DNA of 64,000 bases from Paenibacillus tianjinensis (GCF_017086365.1 NZ_CP070969.1:682001-746000); one strand, 5' to 3'. Numbered from the stretch's first letter, positions 43,168-52,710 are shown. Translations and numbers: made by a program. Notes: generated from the letters alone by a model not told the origin.

Positions 43168-44868
43168 ATGAAAAGGATTATTGGTTTGTTGCTGGTGCTG
43201 TTAATGGTAACACCGGCCTTTGGCACCGCTACCTATGCAAGTAACACGGTGAAGGCCACGGTGATCGGGAGCAGTACCTATTTTAACGGGGAAGAAAAGA
43301 GCTCTAACGGCTTCAATATCGCGGGCAGCAATTATTTCAATCTGCGGGATCTGGCCCGGAATTTCTCGGGAACCCCGAGCCAGTTCGATATTACCTGGAA
43401 TCAGGAGAATAAGGCCATCGAAATCGTAACAGGCAGGGCGTATACGCCTCAAGGGACGGAAGACAGTATGTATTTCAGCCGGAGCCGAGCTTATCCTGCC
43501 ACGCTGTCCACCTCCAAGGTAATGATCGACGGGGTGCTGCAGTCTATTAAGGCCTACAATATTGAGGGGAGCAATTACTTTCAATTAAGAGATTTGGCCG
43601 GCAAAATCCCCTTCGAGCTGGAGTATGACAGTCAGTTGAACCGGCTGGTGATGTTCTCCAGAACACCGGACAATGCGTATCGTACCCAAGCATCCGGGGA
43701 AGCGGTGAATAATGCCGAGTCTGCTTACTTTCCAAGATGGAAAAGTACAGTGTCGTCGTACCTTGTCAGTAACTCAGACGGGACGGTAAGTGTCGTAGAG
43801 GCGGGCAAAGAGGTCACGATTGACACGTACAATGCAAACTATGAACGAACTGCAACGCAAAAGATTCCCTATGAGCTTCCGCTGTTCGGCGGCTTTTATA
43901 GCGGTGAGCAATATAATTATATTGCGTATGGACAAGAGAACCGGGAAGAGAACGACAGCAAAGAAGTAATCCGTATTGTTAAATACGATAAAAGCTTCAA
44001 CAGAATCAGCAGTGTCTCTATTACGGGCGGTCAGAGCTACACCATAATACCTTTTGAAGCTGGGTCCGGAAGAATGTCCGAGTCAGGGGATACTCTGGTG
44101 TTCCATACCTCGCGTAAAAGATACACCACAGAGGACAAATTGAATCATCAATCCCAGCTTACAATTATCGTAAATACCTCTAGCATGACCGTAACCAATG
44201 ATCTGGGACGCTTCCAGAAAAATCATGTGAGCCACTCTTTTGATCAATACGTGCTGTTTGACGGGGGTGCACAGGTACTTGTGGATCATGGGGATGCTTA
44301 TCCCCGTTCGGTTGTTCTGCATAAAGGAGACGGAAAGAGTTACAGCGAGGTGGATTTGTTCAATATCCCGGGTAGAATCGGAGCGAATACAACCGGGGTT
44401 TCCATTGGCGGGTTTGAGATGTCCTCAAGCAGCTATATTACCGCTATGAATTCAATTGACCATTCGTTGGTCAGCGAGTATACCTCTTATGAGATGGTGG
44501 GTCTGGAGACGGATCAGCGGGATGTCATTCTGAGTGTGTTGCCAAAAAGCAGCTTGAACAGAGCCTCCGTTCATACGATTACACTGGCTAAATATGTGGG
44601 CACGGACCGGATAGCGTCCATTCCTAAGCTTGTTCCGATAGCGGATGACCGAATGATGGTGCTGTGGCAGGAGTTCGATAAAGAAAATCATCCCGGTGAT
44701 GTGAAATATGTGTTTATCGATGGAAACGGCAAAGCTGCCGGGGATATTCAGAGTATCAAATATTTTGCACTGTCTGAATGCAATCCGGTGGTCAGCGGCG
44801 GCAAGGTTATCTGGTACACTAACAGCAATGGGTCCCGGATGTTTTATACGATTCCTGTGAAGGGATAA
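43168..44868 (+). CDS. secreted protein with two copper amine oxidase-like 'stalk' domains
   Basis: A 566-residue exported protein (signal MKRIIGLLLVLLMVTPAFGTA with ATYA cleavage). Two copies of the stalk motif follow: FNIAGSNYFNLRDLARNF at about 48-65 and YNIEGSNYFQLRDLAGKI at about 130-147. These modules are common on Paenibacillus surface proteins and carry no amine oxidase activity. The remaining 400 residues look like beta-propeller-style repeats with no recognised family. GGGGGAAACATCA precedes the ATG; an upstream frame start at 43099 is rejected. Function unknown, probably envelope-associated. Confidence 0.82.
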   Translation: MKRIIGLLLVLLMVTPAFGTATYASNTVKATVIGSSTYFNGEEKSSNGFNIAGSNYFNLRDLARNFSGTPSQFDITWNQENKAIEIVTGRAYTPQGTEDSMYFSRSRAYPATLSTSKVMIDGVLQSIKAYNIEGSNYFQLRDLAGKIPFELEYDSQLNRLVMFSRTPDNAYRTQASGEAVNNAESAYFPRWKSTVSSYLVSNSDGTVSVVEAGKEVTIDTYNANYERTATQKIPYELPLFGGFYSGEQYNYIAYGQENREENDSKEVIRIVKYDKSFNRISSVSITGGQSYTIIPFEAGSGRMSESGDTLVFHTSRKRYTTEDKLNHQSQLTIIVNTSSMTVTNDLGRFQKNHVSHSFDQYVLFDGGAQVLVDHGDAYPRSVVLHKGDGKSYSEVDLFNIPGRIGANTTGVSIGGFEMSSSSYITAMNSIDHSLVSEYTSYEMVGLETDQRDVILSVLPKSSLNRASVHTITLAKYVGTDRIASIPKLVPIADDRMMVLWQEFDKENHPGDVKYVFIDGNGKAAGDIQSIKYFALSECNPVVSGGKVIWYTNSNGSRMFYTIPVKG

Positions 44869-44905
44869 CGGATAGCGGACACCGACACGGAGGATTTAAA
44901 CCACC

Positions 44906-46141
44906 TTGAACAAGTTAATCAAAGCAGCTTCCATGATCGTATTGCCCTTATTGTTAATGGTACTTACTTATCTGGCTTATAAGAACGTGCAGACCTTGTC
45001 CGTTCCGCAGCTGGAGTTGCTGAAGCTGGCACCCTACGCCGTTTTTCTGACCGGGGGTGTCCTCGCCTGGAAATTTAACCGCAGCCGGGAATTTTTCCTG
45101 ATAGTTATTTTTACGCTGGCTGCTGCTTCGCTGCAGTATTTACCGGAGCTTCCGGGAACGGGCGCAGCCATGGCGCTACCTGATCTGTACGTTATCCTGT
45201 GTGTGCTGCTGCCGGTGAATATTCTGATCTTTTCCTTCTTCAAGGAACGGGGAATATTCAGCTTATGGGGATGGATCCGGCTGGGGTTGATTGCGGCAGA
45301 AGCGGCGGCAGCCGTCTGGGCGATGCTCCCGGAGAGGCGCGGTCTGCTGGAGCAGCTGCAGCTGGAGCTGCTTCCTGTGAACTTGCAGGGGCTGACGCCT
45401 TTGTCCCAGCTGTCCCTGATGATCTTCATAATCACCTTTATCCGGCTGCTGATCCGGCAAATGTCCTACAGGTCTTCGCAGGATGTTGCTTTTATGGCGG
45501 TGCTGCTGGGGATGCTCTACGTACTGTGCCTAGATCATGATCCAGTCGCCTACGCCTTGCTGTGGACAATGTCAGGCATCATTCTGATTACCTCGATTAT
45601 TCAAGATTCATATGCCATGGCTTTCTCCGATGAGCTTACCGGCCTGCCTTCCAGACGGGCATTGAAGCAGGACATGCTGAAGCTGGGGATGAACTATGCG
45701 ATTGCCATGCTGGACATTGACCATTTCAAAAAATTCAATGATACCTATGGCCACGATACTGGAGACGAGGTGCTGAAGCTGGTGGCTTCGATTGTTAAGG
45801 ACGTGACCGGGGGAGGCAGAGCCTTCCGCTATGGCGGGGAGGAGTTCACCATTTTGTTCCCGGGCAAAAGCATCCAGGAGGCTATGCCGCATCTGGAACA
45901 GCTAAGAGAGAAGGTCGCCAAGCGCGGGTTCACAGTAAGGGCGCAGAGCCGGGGCAAAGGGAAGGCTAAACGCAAATCAAAATCGCGCAGCGGGGGAGCA
46001 GGCAAACAAATCTATATCACGATCAGCATCGGGATTGCCCAAAAGAACGAGAAGAGCAAAACCCCGGATGCAGTCATGAAAGCGGCGGATACCGCCTTAT
46101 ACCGGGCAAAGAAGAAGGGCAGAAACTGCGTCAGCAAGTAG
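44906..46141 (+). CDS. membrane-bound diguanylate cyclase (GGDEF)
   Basis: A 411-residue protein. About seven hydrophobic segments at residues 8-235 are followed by a GGDEF domain at about 245-408. The active site RYGGEEFTILF lies near 310, with the DELTGLPSRRALKQD and DIDHFKKFNDTYGHDTGDEVL blocks complete, so it should make c-di-GMP. No RxxD inhibitory site precedes it (TGGG occupies the position). An unusual basic insertion, RGKGKAKRKSKSRSGGAGK, sits at about 348-366 before the ITISIGIA strand. The start is TTG with CGGAGGATT upstream. It follows the stalk protein closely and may be co-transcribed. Confidence 0.92.
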   Translation: MNKLIKAASMIVLPLLLMVLTYLAYKNVQTLSVPQLELLKLAPYAVFLTGGVLAWKFNRSREFFLIVIFTLAAASLQYLPELPGTGAAMALPDLYVILCVLLPVNILIFSFFKERGIFSLWGWIRLGLIAAEAAAAVWAMLPERRGLLEQLQLELLPVNLQGLTPLSQLSLMIFIITFIRLLIRQMSYRSSQDVAFMAVLLGMLYVLCLDHDPVAYALLWTMSGIILITSIIQDSYAMAFSDELTGLPSRRALKQDMLKLGMNYAIAMLDIDHFKKFNDTYGHDTGDEVLKLVASIVKDVTGGGRAFRYGGEEFTILFPGKSIQEAMPHLEQLREKVAKRGFTVRAQSRGKGKAKRKSKSRSGGAGKQIYITISIGIAQKNEKSKTPDAVMKAADTALYRAKKKGRNCVSK

Positions 46142-46200
46142 CTGTATACATAAATCATTTAGGAAACAGGATCATTTTAGCTGAAGACTTTTAAGCACAA

Positions 46201-46236
46201 CTGGGTCGTCCCTTCGTAAAGGGGTGGCCCAGCTTT
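46201..46236 (+). terminator. terminator after diguanylate cyclase
   Basis: CTGGGTCGTCCC pairs with GGGGTGGCCCAG with several G-T wobbles, followed by CTTT. Confidence 0.6.
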
Positions 46237-46343
46237 ATGTTTAGCAAGCGGGATTATGGTTACATAAAGAGAGTCAAAGCGTTTCTAATATTAATTGACC
46301 CATAGTCATTACCAAGGTGGAAATCACAGAGGAGGAATGCACA

Positions 46344-47240
46344 ATGAGCGATCAATATAAGATTCAGGATCCTGCGACCCAATATCCCAAAGCAACACCG
46401 GAATATCAGCAGCAGCAGCCAGCCCCAGGACTGGAAACCGCGATGCATCCGAAGCCGGATGATGGTGCGGAGACCTATCGCGGCAGCGGGCGGCTTACCG
46501 GACGTAAAGCGGTGGTCACTGGAGCAGACAGCGGGATTGGCCGCGCGGTGGCGATAGCTTTTGCCCGTGAAGGGGCCGATGTGCTTCTGGCTTATATGCC
46601 GGAGGAAGAGGCTGATGCACGGGAAGTAGTGAAGCTTGTGGAGGAAGCTGGACGTAAGGCGGTTGCCATGCCGGGCGATCTCAAAGACGAGCAGTACTGC
46701 GAACAGCTGATTGCTGCCGCTGTGGAGCAGCTCGGCGGGATCGATATTCTGGCGAATATCGCGGGCATGCAGCAATTTGTGCCGGATATCGCTGATCTGA
46801 CGACAGAGCAATTCGATGCCACCTTCAAGACCAATGTATATTCGCTGTTCTGGCTCTGCAAGGCGGCTATTAAGCATATGAAGCCGGGCAGCACCATTAT
46901 CAATACATCCTCCATCCAGGCCTATACGCCTGCACCGATCCTGCTGGATTATGCAACGACAAAGGCAGCGATTAACACCTTCAGTAAATCGCTTGCCCAG
47001 CAGGTTGCCGAAAAGGGGATCCGCGTGAATGTGGTGGCTCCCGGACCGGTATGGACTCCGCTGCAGGTGAGCGGCGGCCAGCCGGTAGAGGCGCTGAAGG
47101 ACTTCGGCGCCAAAACGCCGCTCAGCCGTCCCGGCCAGCCGGCCGAAATGGCTCCGGCCTACGTGTTCCTGGCCAGTCAGGAATCCAGCTATATCAGCGG
47201 CGAAACGCTGAATGCGAACGGCGGCATGCCGACGCCTTAA
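46344..47240 (+). CDS. SDR family oxidoreductase (YhdF/YhxC type)
   Basis: A 298-residue short-chain dehydrogenase of the extended-N-terminus type common in Bacillus. A disordered Gln/Pro-rich leader ([16 protein letters not shown]) precedes the Rossmann fold with [16 protein letters not shown], the catalytic Ser in INTSSIQAY, Tyr-x-x-x-Lys as YATTK, and the PGPVWTPL segment follow. The cofactor is probably NADP(H). These are general stress proteins or glucose/alcohol dehydrogenase-like enzymes; substrate unknown. AGGAGGAATGCACA fits the ATG at 46344. Confidence 0.93.
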   Translation: MSDQYKIQDPATQYPKATPEYQQQQPAPGLETAMHPKPDDGAETYRGSGRLTGRKAVVTGADSGIGRAVAIAFAREGADVLLAYMPEEEADAREVVKLVEEAGRKAVAMPGDLKDEQYCEQLIAAAVEQLGGIDILANIAGMQQFVPDIADLTTEQFDATFKTNVYSLFWLCKAAIKHMKPGSTIINTSSIQAYTPAPILLDYATTKAAINTFSKSLAQQVAEKGIRVNVVAPGPVWTPLQVSGGQPVEALKDFGAKTPLSRPGQPAEMAPAYVFLASQESSYISGETLNANGGMPTP

Positions 47241-47297
47241 GGGAATAGCTGGAATTGTCCCGTGATGATAAACTAAATATAACCAGCAATGAAGTTG

Positions 47298-47330
47298 GCG
47301 CGTGCCGGTTCCTAACCGGTACGCGCTGTT
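47298..47330 (+). terminator. hairpin after SDR gene
   Basis: GCGCGTGCCGGT pairs with ACCGGTACGCGC (one wobble) over a 5-base loop, followed by TGTTTGCTT. Confidence 0.65.
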
Positions 47331-47355
47331 TGCTTAGCGGAAGGGGAAGTCTGGC

Positions 47356-49821
47356 ATGGGACAAAGAGCGAATCTGATTATAGTCAGAGAACAGGCTTAT
47401 GAGTTGTATTATAGTCACTGGTGTGCGAATACTTTGCCGGCTGATTTATTCTGGGGGCCGGAGTATGCTCTGTCATTCATAGAAAGGCAGACCCGGGCGG
47501 TGGAATCCGGACCGGGATGGCTGAATGAGGTGTGGGCGGAAGGCGGCGCAGTAATAGATTTGGAGAAGAGGAAGCTGGTATTTTACGGCGGCGAAGATAT
47601 TCTCCTGGATATCCCCCTGCGAACCCTCTTTTTAAGGCTTATGGGAAGTATCTGGCAGGGGTGGGAGATCACCTGGGCCTATGAAGGCATAGTTGATCTT
47701 GCATCCTATGTAGGCTATCCCCAAGAAGCACTGTTAGCGGAACGTGAAGCATATACCGGTGATATGACTCTGGCTCCCTCATCACCAAGGGAATGGGTTG
47801 ACCTGGTTGCAAGTGTGAAATTTGCCGATGATGACCTGCTGTTATTCCCTTTGGCCGGAGAGCTTGCAGCTTATCTGTTGAGCGGTCCCGCGTTCATTAA
47901 CCGCATAAATAAGTCATATGGTTACCGAAGTTTAGCGCTAAGCGAATGGACGGAGGATTTTCCGGCTGCAGGCTTTCATATTGACGTTACGCAAAAAAGG
48001 ATCGAGATCTGGCATGCCAAAGATTTTGCGGCAGCTCAAACCCGGATTCAGTCTGAATGGCCGGGCTGGGAGGTCATTGATCATTGCGGCGATTACGAAT
48101 CGCAAGTCAGGGGAACCGGAGGTGCTTTGAAATTACAGGTCGCAGATGAGCAGCACTTGATGGATCGACTGCGAAACCTGTTACTGAAGGACTTCGTGTC
48201 CAATCCTGTGGATACGCTCACTTACTTTGCACAGAGGGAAGCAGAGGCAGGGAAAACCGTAGAAATTAATCCCTATGCCTTGAAGTATGATACATACCGG
48301 TTACCCGGAGAACGAAAAGTTGAGCTGTGGGATTCTGCAGTCAGTAAGCTCCGGATGCACAACCAGCAATTGTTAAAAGGATTACCCGAAGATCACGGCC
48401 TATCTTGCCGTACACTGCTGGACTTCTTCTCGCAAATCGAACAGTCGGCTCTCGCCGTCAACACCTTCATACTGCTGCAGGACGGGGTGGTTACGTCAGC
48501 ATTTGCCCGGGCTCCTTATCGTCTGGATCAGCCGCAGCTGCTGTATTCTCTGAGCAAAAGTATCACCTCTATAGCAGTTGGGATTGCCATTGACGAAGGG
48601 CTTTTGACGCTTGCGGACACCGTCATATCCTTCTTTCCGGCGAAACTTCCAGGGAACATTTCACCCAATCTGGCCCGGATGACGGTACACCATCTGCTGT
48701 CGATGAACGCAGGCCATCACGATAATATTTACGGCGCTGTGGCGCAGGAAGAAGACTGGGTGCGGGCTTTTCTGGCGCAGGAGGTTCCGCATGAGCCGGG
48801 AAGTCATTATGTATACAGTACCCACTGCACTTATATGCTGTCCGCGATTATTGAGCAGGTTTCCGGCCAGAGTCTGGTTGATTTTTTGCAGCCGCGCTTG
48901 TTTGAACCTTTGGAGATCCCAAGACCTGTGTGGGAAACCTGTCCGTTGGGGATTACGGCTGGAGGAATGGGCCTGAGCCTGTCTACCGAAAGTATCGCCA
49001 AATTCGGCCAGATGCTGCTGAATAAAGGAGAGTACGCCGGAAAAAGAATCGTATCTGAGCGTTATCTCGCCTTAGCTACCTCGGAACAGAGCGATAACCG
49101 CCTGTCTGCCCCGAAAGACCGTACCGATTCCGCCCAGGGATACGGATATCAGTTTCACCTGTGCCGCAGGGGCTGCTACAGAGGGGACGGTTCTTTTGGC
49201 CAGCTCTGTCTGGTCGCTCCCCGGGAACAAATTGTCATAGCGGCAACGGCCGCGTTCGGGAGCATGCAGCAGCTGCAGACACTGCTAGATTTCATCTATG
49301 AATATATTATTGACCGGTTAGACCGCGAGGAAGCTTATAACCATGCAGATACACTTGAACTGCAAAACAAATTAGCCGCTTGGACTTATCCTCTTCCACC
49401 GGTTCAGCCCGTTCCAAGCCCGGCTTTTTATTGTGGCCGCAAAGGTTACCGCCTGGCTGACAATCCTCATGGGCTGAGGGAGATCGTATTGGAGATACAG
49501 GAAAATCGGCTGACGGTTCAGCTGAGCTATGGGGATGAGCGGGATAATGTGCTGCCGTTCAGTTTTACAGAAATGCTGCACGCGCAGGATGTTTTCTACA
49601 AAGATCTGTCTCTGCACCGGCAAGAGGTAGTTACTTCGGCGGCCTGGCAGGATCGGCACACCCTCCAGCTCACCCTGTTGTACATCGAGACTCCTTACGT
49701 AGTTACCTATACATTCGGATTCCGTGAAGAGGAAATCGATGTGGAGTTCCAGATTAATGTGTCTTTGAATATTCCGGAGTACAGCACAACCGGCGTAATC
49801 GTGCTGAACGAAGGTTCATAA
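47356..49821 (+). CDS. serine hydrolase (beta-lactamase family) fused to unknown N-terminal domain
   Basis: An 821-residue cytoplasmic protein without a signal peptide. Residues 1-310 (MGQRANLIIVREQAYELYYSHW, then WCANTLPADLFWGPEYAL) form an aromatic-rich domain of a type I know only as uncharacterised stand-alone proteins. From about 340 it is a class C beta-lactamase/esterase-type fold. SxxK is SLSK at 398-401; the Tyr motif reads Y-S-T where Y-x-N is usual; then ITAGGMGLSLSTESIAKFGQMLLNKG and a C-terminal beta domain at about 690-820. It is likely an esterase or peptidase, not a resistance enzyme, because it is not exported. No frameshift joins the halves. AAGGGGAAG precedes the ATG. Confidence 0.82.
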   Translation: MGQRANLIIVREQAYELYYSHWCANTLPADLFWGPEYALSFIERQTRAVESGPGWLNEVWAEGGAVIDLEKRKLVFYGGEDILLDIPLRTLFLRLMGSIWQGWEITWAYEGIVDLASYVGYPQEALLAEREAYTGDMTLAPSSPREWVDLVASVKFADDDLLLFPLAGELAAYLLSGPAFINRINKSYGYRSLALSEWTEDFPAAGFHIDVTQKRIEIWHAKDFAAAQTRIQSEWPGWEVIDHCGDYESQVRGTGGALKLQVADEQHLMDRLRNLLLKDFVSNPVDTLTYFAQREAEAGKTVEINPYALKYDTYRLPGERKVELWDSAVSKLRMHNQQLLKGLPEDHGLSCRTLLDFFSQIEQSALAVNTFILLQDGVVTSAFARAPYRLDQPQLLYSLSKSITSIAVGIAIDEGLLTLADTVISFFPAKLPGNISPNLARMTVHHLLSMNAGHHDNIYGAVAQEEDWVRAFLAQEVPHEPGSHYVYSTHCTYMLSAIIEQVSGQSLVDFLQPRLFEPLEIPRPVWETCPLGITAGGMGLSLSTESIAKFGQMLLNKGEYAGKRIVSERYLALATSEQSDNRLSAPKDRTDSAQGYGYQFHLCRRGCYRGDGSFGQLCLVAPREQIVIAATAAFGSMQQLQTLLDFIYEYIIDRLDREEAYNHADTLELQNKLAAWTYPLPPVQPVPSPAFYCGRKGYRLADNPHGLREIVLEIQENRLTVQLSYGDERDNVLPFSFTEMLHAQDVFYKDLSLHRQEVVTSAAWQDRHTLQLTLLYIETPYVVTYTFGFREEEIDVEFQINVSLNIPEYSTTGVIVLNEGS

Positions 49822-49946
49822 AATTAAGGATTAGAACTGAAGGGTAGGCAGCGTCGGTCTTGGAACTAGCCGGGTTTTTATCCAGCGGGTATGTGAAGCA
49901 TTTGGAATGGCCCCGAAATAAGCTGCGAGGAAGGAGGATAGCTAAC

Positions 49947-50240
49947 GTGGACAAAAGGTTCATTAAAGCTCATATAAGTTGGAAAAAAGACCCCAGTAAG
50001 TTTCCGGTGAACGAGTGGATGCGTGATATAGTTGTACACTATGGTGAAATCAAGGATAAGATACTTTATGGTGATACATGGACTGTGCTAGTAAGGATAA
50101 CAAGACATATTGAGGGTACATGGGATACATATGCCGATGTGGCATTCATAGTTGACGAAGCACCTTGGGAATTGCTTGAGACAGGTTATCGCTTTAATCT
50201 TTGGGCGGGAAAGGATATTGCAATAGTCACGATTATCTAA
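49947..50240 (+). CDS. small hypothetical protein, possible EF-Tu-type barrel
   Basis: A 97-residue protein. The GTG at 49947 follows an AAGGAGGATAGCTAAC site; the longer frame from 49860 is rejected. The sequence (FIKAHISWKKD, TYADVAFIVDEAPWELLETG, FNLWAGKDIAIVTII) suggests a small beta barrel like the third domain of elongation factor Tu, a feature of some bacterial immunity-like or orphan proteins. This resemblance is weak. No operon partner is certain. Confidence 0.55.
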   Translation: MDKRFIKAHISWKKDPSKFPVNEWMRDIVVHYGEIKDKILYGDTWTVLVRITRHIEGTWDTYADVAFIVDEAPWELLETGYRFNLWAGKDIAIVTII

Positions 50241-50375
50241 GTGTAAGTCTTCTTTGAACAAACAATATCGGCAGACCACAGCTTGAGACATGAGCGGTCT
50301 GTTTTGCTGTGTAACGCGGGCTATACACCAAGATTCATGCTATAGTTAGTCCGAATAGCTTGTTTCCCAATTTAC

Positions 50376-51047
50376 ATGAAAAAGATGGTGGCCATGCAGA
50401 TTCAACTCGAAGATCAAACTTTCACCCTTAGTGTCCAATACAGTAAACGCAAAAAAATTTCTCTGCAAATCGATGGAGCAGGCCGGATCACCGTGAAGGC
50501 TCCGAAGGGAACAACTGAAGAAGTTATTCTAAGTGCAGTACAGGGGCACAGCGGATGGATTACGGAGAAGCTGCGCGAACAGGCTGCGGCCCGGCAGGTA
50601 CCGAAGGCGAAGGAATATCAGGAGGAGGGCAGCTTTCTGTACCTCGGTAAGGAGTTCCCGCTGCATGAACTGATTACAACCGGTGAGCGGGATGCCGAGG
50701 CACTGAAGGCGGAGCTGAAGAAGTTCTATTTTAACAGCCTGAAGAAAATAGTAAACGAGCGGATGCCCCAGTATCAGAACCAGCTGAAAGTAAAACCGAA
50801 GTCGTTCGAGATCGTAGAATCCCGGACCAAGTGGGGGAGCTGCAGCAGCGATAAGAAGCTGACCTTCAATTACCGTCTGGCGATGGCGCCGCCCGAGGTT
50901 ATTGATTATGTAATTATTCATGAGCTGTGCCATCTTCTGCATATGAATCATGACCGGTCCTTTTGGCGGCGGCTCGGGAGTGTTATGCCGGATTACAAAA
51001 GACAGGAAGAATTTCTGGCCCGCTTCGGTCAGTTTATGACGCTCTGA
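50376..51047 (+). CDS. YgjP-like zinc metallopeptidase (DUF45)
   Basis: A 223-residue protein of the M48-like DUF45/YgjP family. The zinc site HELCHLLHMNHDRSFW supplies HExxH and the third ligand region. Upstream KWGSCSSDKKLTFNYRLAMAPPEVIDYVIIHE is the family core, and the N-terminus carries SVQYSKRKKISLQID. The family occurs widely, sometimes beside type I restriction genes. The start may be ATG 50376 or ATG 50394. It is convergent with the HD-GYP gene. Confidence 0.88.
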   Translation: MKKMVAMQIQLEDQTFTLSVQYSKRKKISLQIDGAGRITVKAPKGTTEEVILSAVQGHSGWITEKLREQAAARQVPKAKEYQEEGSFLYLGKEFPLHELITTGERDAEALKAELKKFYFNSLKKIVNERMPQYQNQLKVKPKSFEIVESRTKWGSCSSDKKLTFNYRLAMAPPEVIDYVIIHELCHLLHMNHDRSFWRRLGSVMPDYKRQEEFLARFGQFMTL

Positions 51048-51101
51048 GCTGCCAAGAACAAAAACAAGGGGATCCGCCGTCTGATGTCCCTTGATAAATG
51101 T

Positions 51102-52100
51102 TCAAATAAATACTTCTTTAATATGGATTTGATGATCTTTGCTGGAATCGAGAAAAGTTCCATTCTCCAGCTGAAAAATAGCATCTTGCTCATAAGGATA
51201 CACATAGACAACCTTACACATGGTCCCATCCAGGAGTTCAACCTGTTGTCCTATCAGGCGTCTGATCATATTGGTATGAAATACAGATAAAATTTTGGGA
51301 TCCATTTCACCGTAGGCACTTGCTCGCATGTGGTTTATTACTTCATAAAAGGGCATTACTTCATGGTAGGACCGCTTTGAGGACATTGCGTGGTACACAT
51401 CCGCTACCATAACAATTTTGCTGTGATAATGAATTTTATTTTTCCGGATTCCATAGGGATAGCCCTTCCCATTTCCTTTTTCATGATGCTGCAAAGCCAC
51501 AAGTGAAACATTACTATTTTGGCCAAAACTCTCCTTTAACAGGTCATATCCAATGATGGTATGGCTTTTAATGAGGTCAAACTCTTCCACAGTCAGCTTA
51601 CCTGGTTTATTGAGTATCTCGCTCGGGATGTTCAGTTTCCCAACATCATGCATTGTCCCGGCTAAGGTAAGCGAAGAAAGCTCATCCTCATCCAGCTTCA
51701 GCCAATTTCCAATAAGGGTAGCGATAGCTCCTACGGCGATATTGTGACGATAAGTATAGTCATCCTGATATTTTAACGTTTCAAGTAACTCATAAACGTT
51801 AGTATTATTCACAAATTCACGTAATTGAGGAACTAGCTTTGTAGTAAGATCCTTCACAGGAATTTCTGAAGTATATTTGATGGAATGGAACAACTCTTCG
51901 GACTGTTTTACAATTTCATTAACTTGGTTTTTCCTTTGTTCCATCTTGTCCGGATAAAGGAAAATCGATTGACGGTCCGCTTTGTGGTTGGCAATAAGGT
52001 GAAGATGTTGTTCAGTTAGAATGGTTTCAGCGGGTATGATCGTCAAGCCGTTAGGGGACACAATATCTCGTTTAAGTTTTCTTCCCAATATTTCTCGCAT
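51102..52100 (-). CDS. HD-GYP domain c-di-GMP phosphodiesterase
   Basis: A 332-residue soluble protein. A variable N-terminal region of about 105 residues precedes an HD-GYP domain. The metal site HDVGK (His151-Asp152) and HHEKGNGKGYPYG (205-217, GYP at 213-215) are intact, so hydrolysis of c-di-GMP to GMP is expected. DVYHAMSSKRSYHE completes the set. AGAGGGAGATTT precedes the ATG. A perfect hairpin sits immediately upstream of that site (52119-52137). No receiver or sensor domain is recognisable. Confidence 0.92.
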   Translation of the reverse strand: MREILGRKLKRDIVSPNGLTIIPAETILTEQHLHLIANHKADRQSIFLYPDKMEQRKNQVNEIVKQSEELFHSIKYTSEIPVKDLTTKLVPQLREFVNNTNVYELLETLKYQDDYTYRHNIAVGAIATLIGNWLKLDEDELSSLTLAGTMHDVGKLNIPSEILNKPGKLTVEEFDLIKSHTIIGYDLLKESFGQNSNVSLVALQHHEKGNGKGYPYGIRKNKIHYHSKIVMVADVYHAMSSKRSYHEVMPFYEVINHMRASAYGEMDPKILSVFHTNMIRRLIGQQVELLDGTMCKVVYVYPYEQDAIFQLENGTFLDSSKDHQIHIKEVFI

Positions 52101-52118
52101 AAATCTCCCTCTTCTTAC

Positions 52119-52137
52119 GGGGAGTATCGTACTCCCC
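52119..52137 (-). promoter_or_regulatory. perfect hairpin in HD-GYP 5' leader
   Basis: GGGGAGTA-TCG-TACTCCCC is an 8-bp perfect stem with a 3-base loop, ending 18 bases before the start codon and about 10 bases before the ribosome site. It could be an operator or a translation-modulating RNA hairpin. Confidence 0.55.
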
Positions 52138-52697
52138 TGAAACTTTTACTAATCCAATCCAGCCCCAAAATACCAAATGCCTGGTTTAGTTGACTTATAT
52201 TCAATTCGAAGGGAACAATTGGCAAGGAGTTAATATATCCACTAACAAATGAAAAATAAGACATTATATACATCTCAACTGTGTGATTAAGAGTCTTCCT
52301 CCTGAGGAAACGTGTGAATAATTCGATGTATGGCTAAAGCAAGGGGCGAGAAGAGGATATCTTGTTCAGATCATACTTTTTATTTTAATCCTACGGATGG
52401 GAAATAATGAATTCTTTACCAGATTTTTAATTACCATGTAATGCAAATAACAAACGTGATAATAACATTTTTTTAAAACTATTAAAAGTAAAATTTTTGT
52501 AAAATTTACTTTTGAAGTAAATTTACGAAAATATTATGTCATAAGCATATTGGACCCCGATCATCGAAGCAATAAATAGGATATGGGCCGTAAAATCATA
52601 GCCCTTTATAGCTCATAATTAACCTCCCGGGGATTCTGTCTGAATTTTTCCTTCTATTATAAGTGCTGCATTAATACGCCACATCATAAGTACTGCA
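52138..52697. other. 560-base AT-rich non-coding region
   Basis: No frame with coding character. It holds the HD-GYP promoter region and an AT-rich inverted pair, AAAAGTAAA (52484-52492) with TTTACTTTT (52505-52513). I looked for a c-di-GMP (GEMM) riboswitch core and did not find one. Confidence 0.55.
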
Positions 52698-52710
52698 TTA
52701 ATACTCCACG
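52659..52710. repeat. 27-bp tandem duplication at end of GNAT gene
   Basis: ATAAGTGCTGCATTAATACG and ATAAGTACTGCATTAATACT begin at 52659 and 52686, a period of 27, each followed by CCAC. The second copy contains the stop codon of the GNAT gene (52698-52700) and the first is a non-coding duplicate. Confidence 0.75.

Noticed and set aside
47356-49821. Beta-lactamase conferring resistance
   Set aside because: No signal peptide, altered Y-x-N motif and a large extra N-terminal domain; an esterase or peptidase-like role is more likely.
52138-52697. c-di-GMP riboswitch before the HD-GYP gene
   Set aside because: The conserved GEMM core segments are not present; only simple hairpins were seen.
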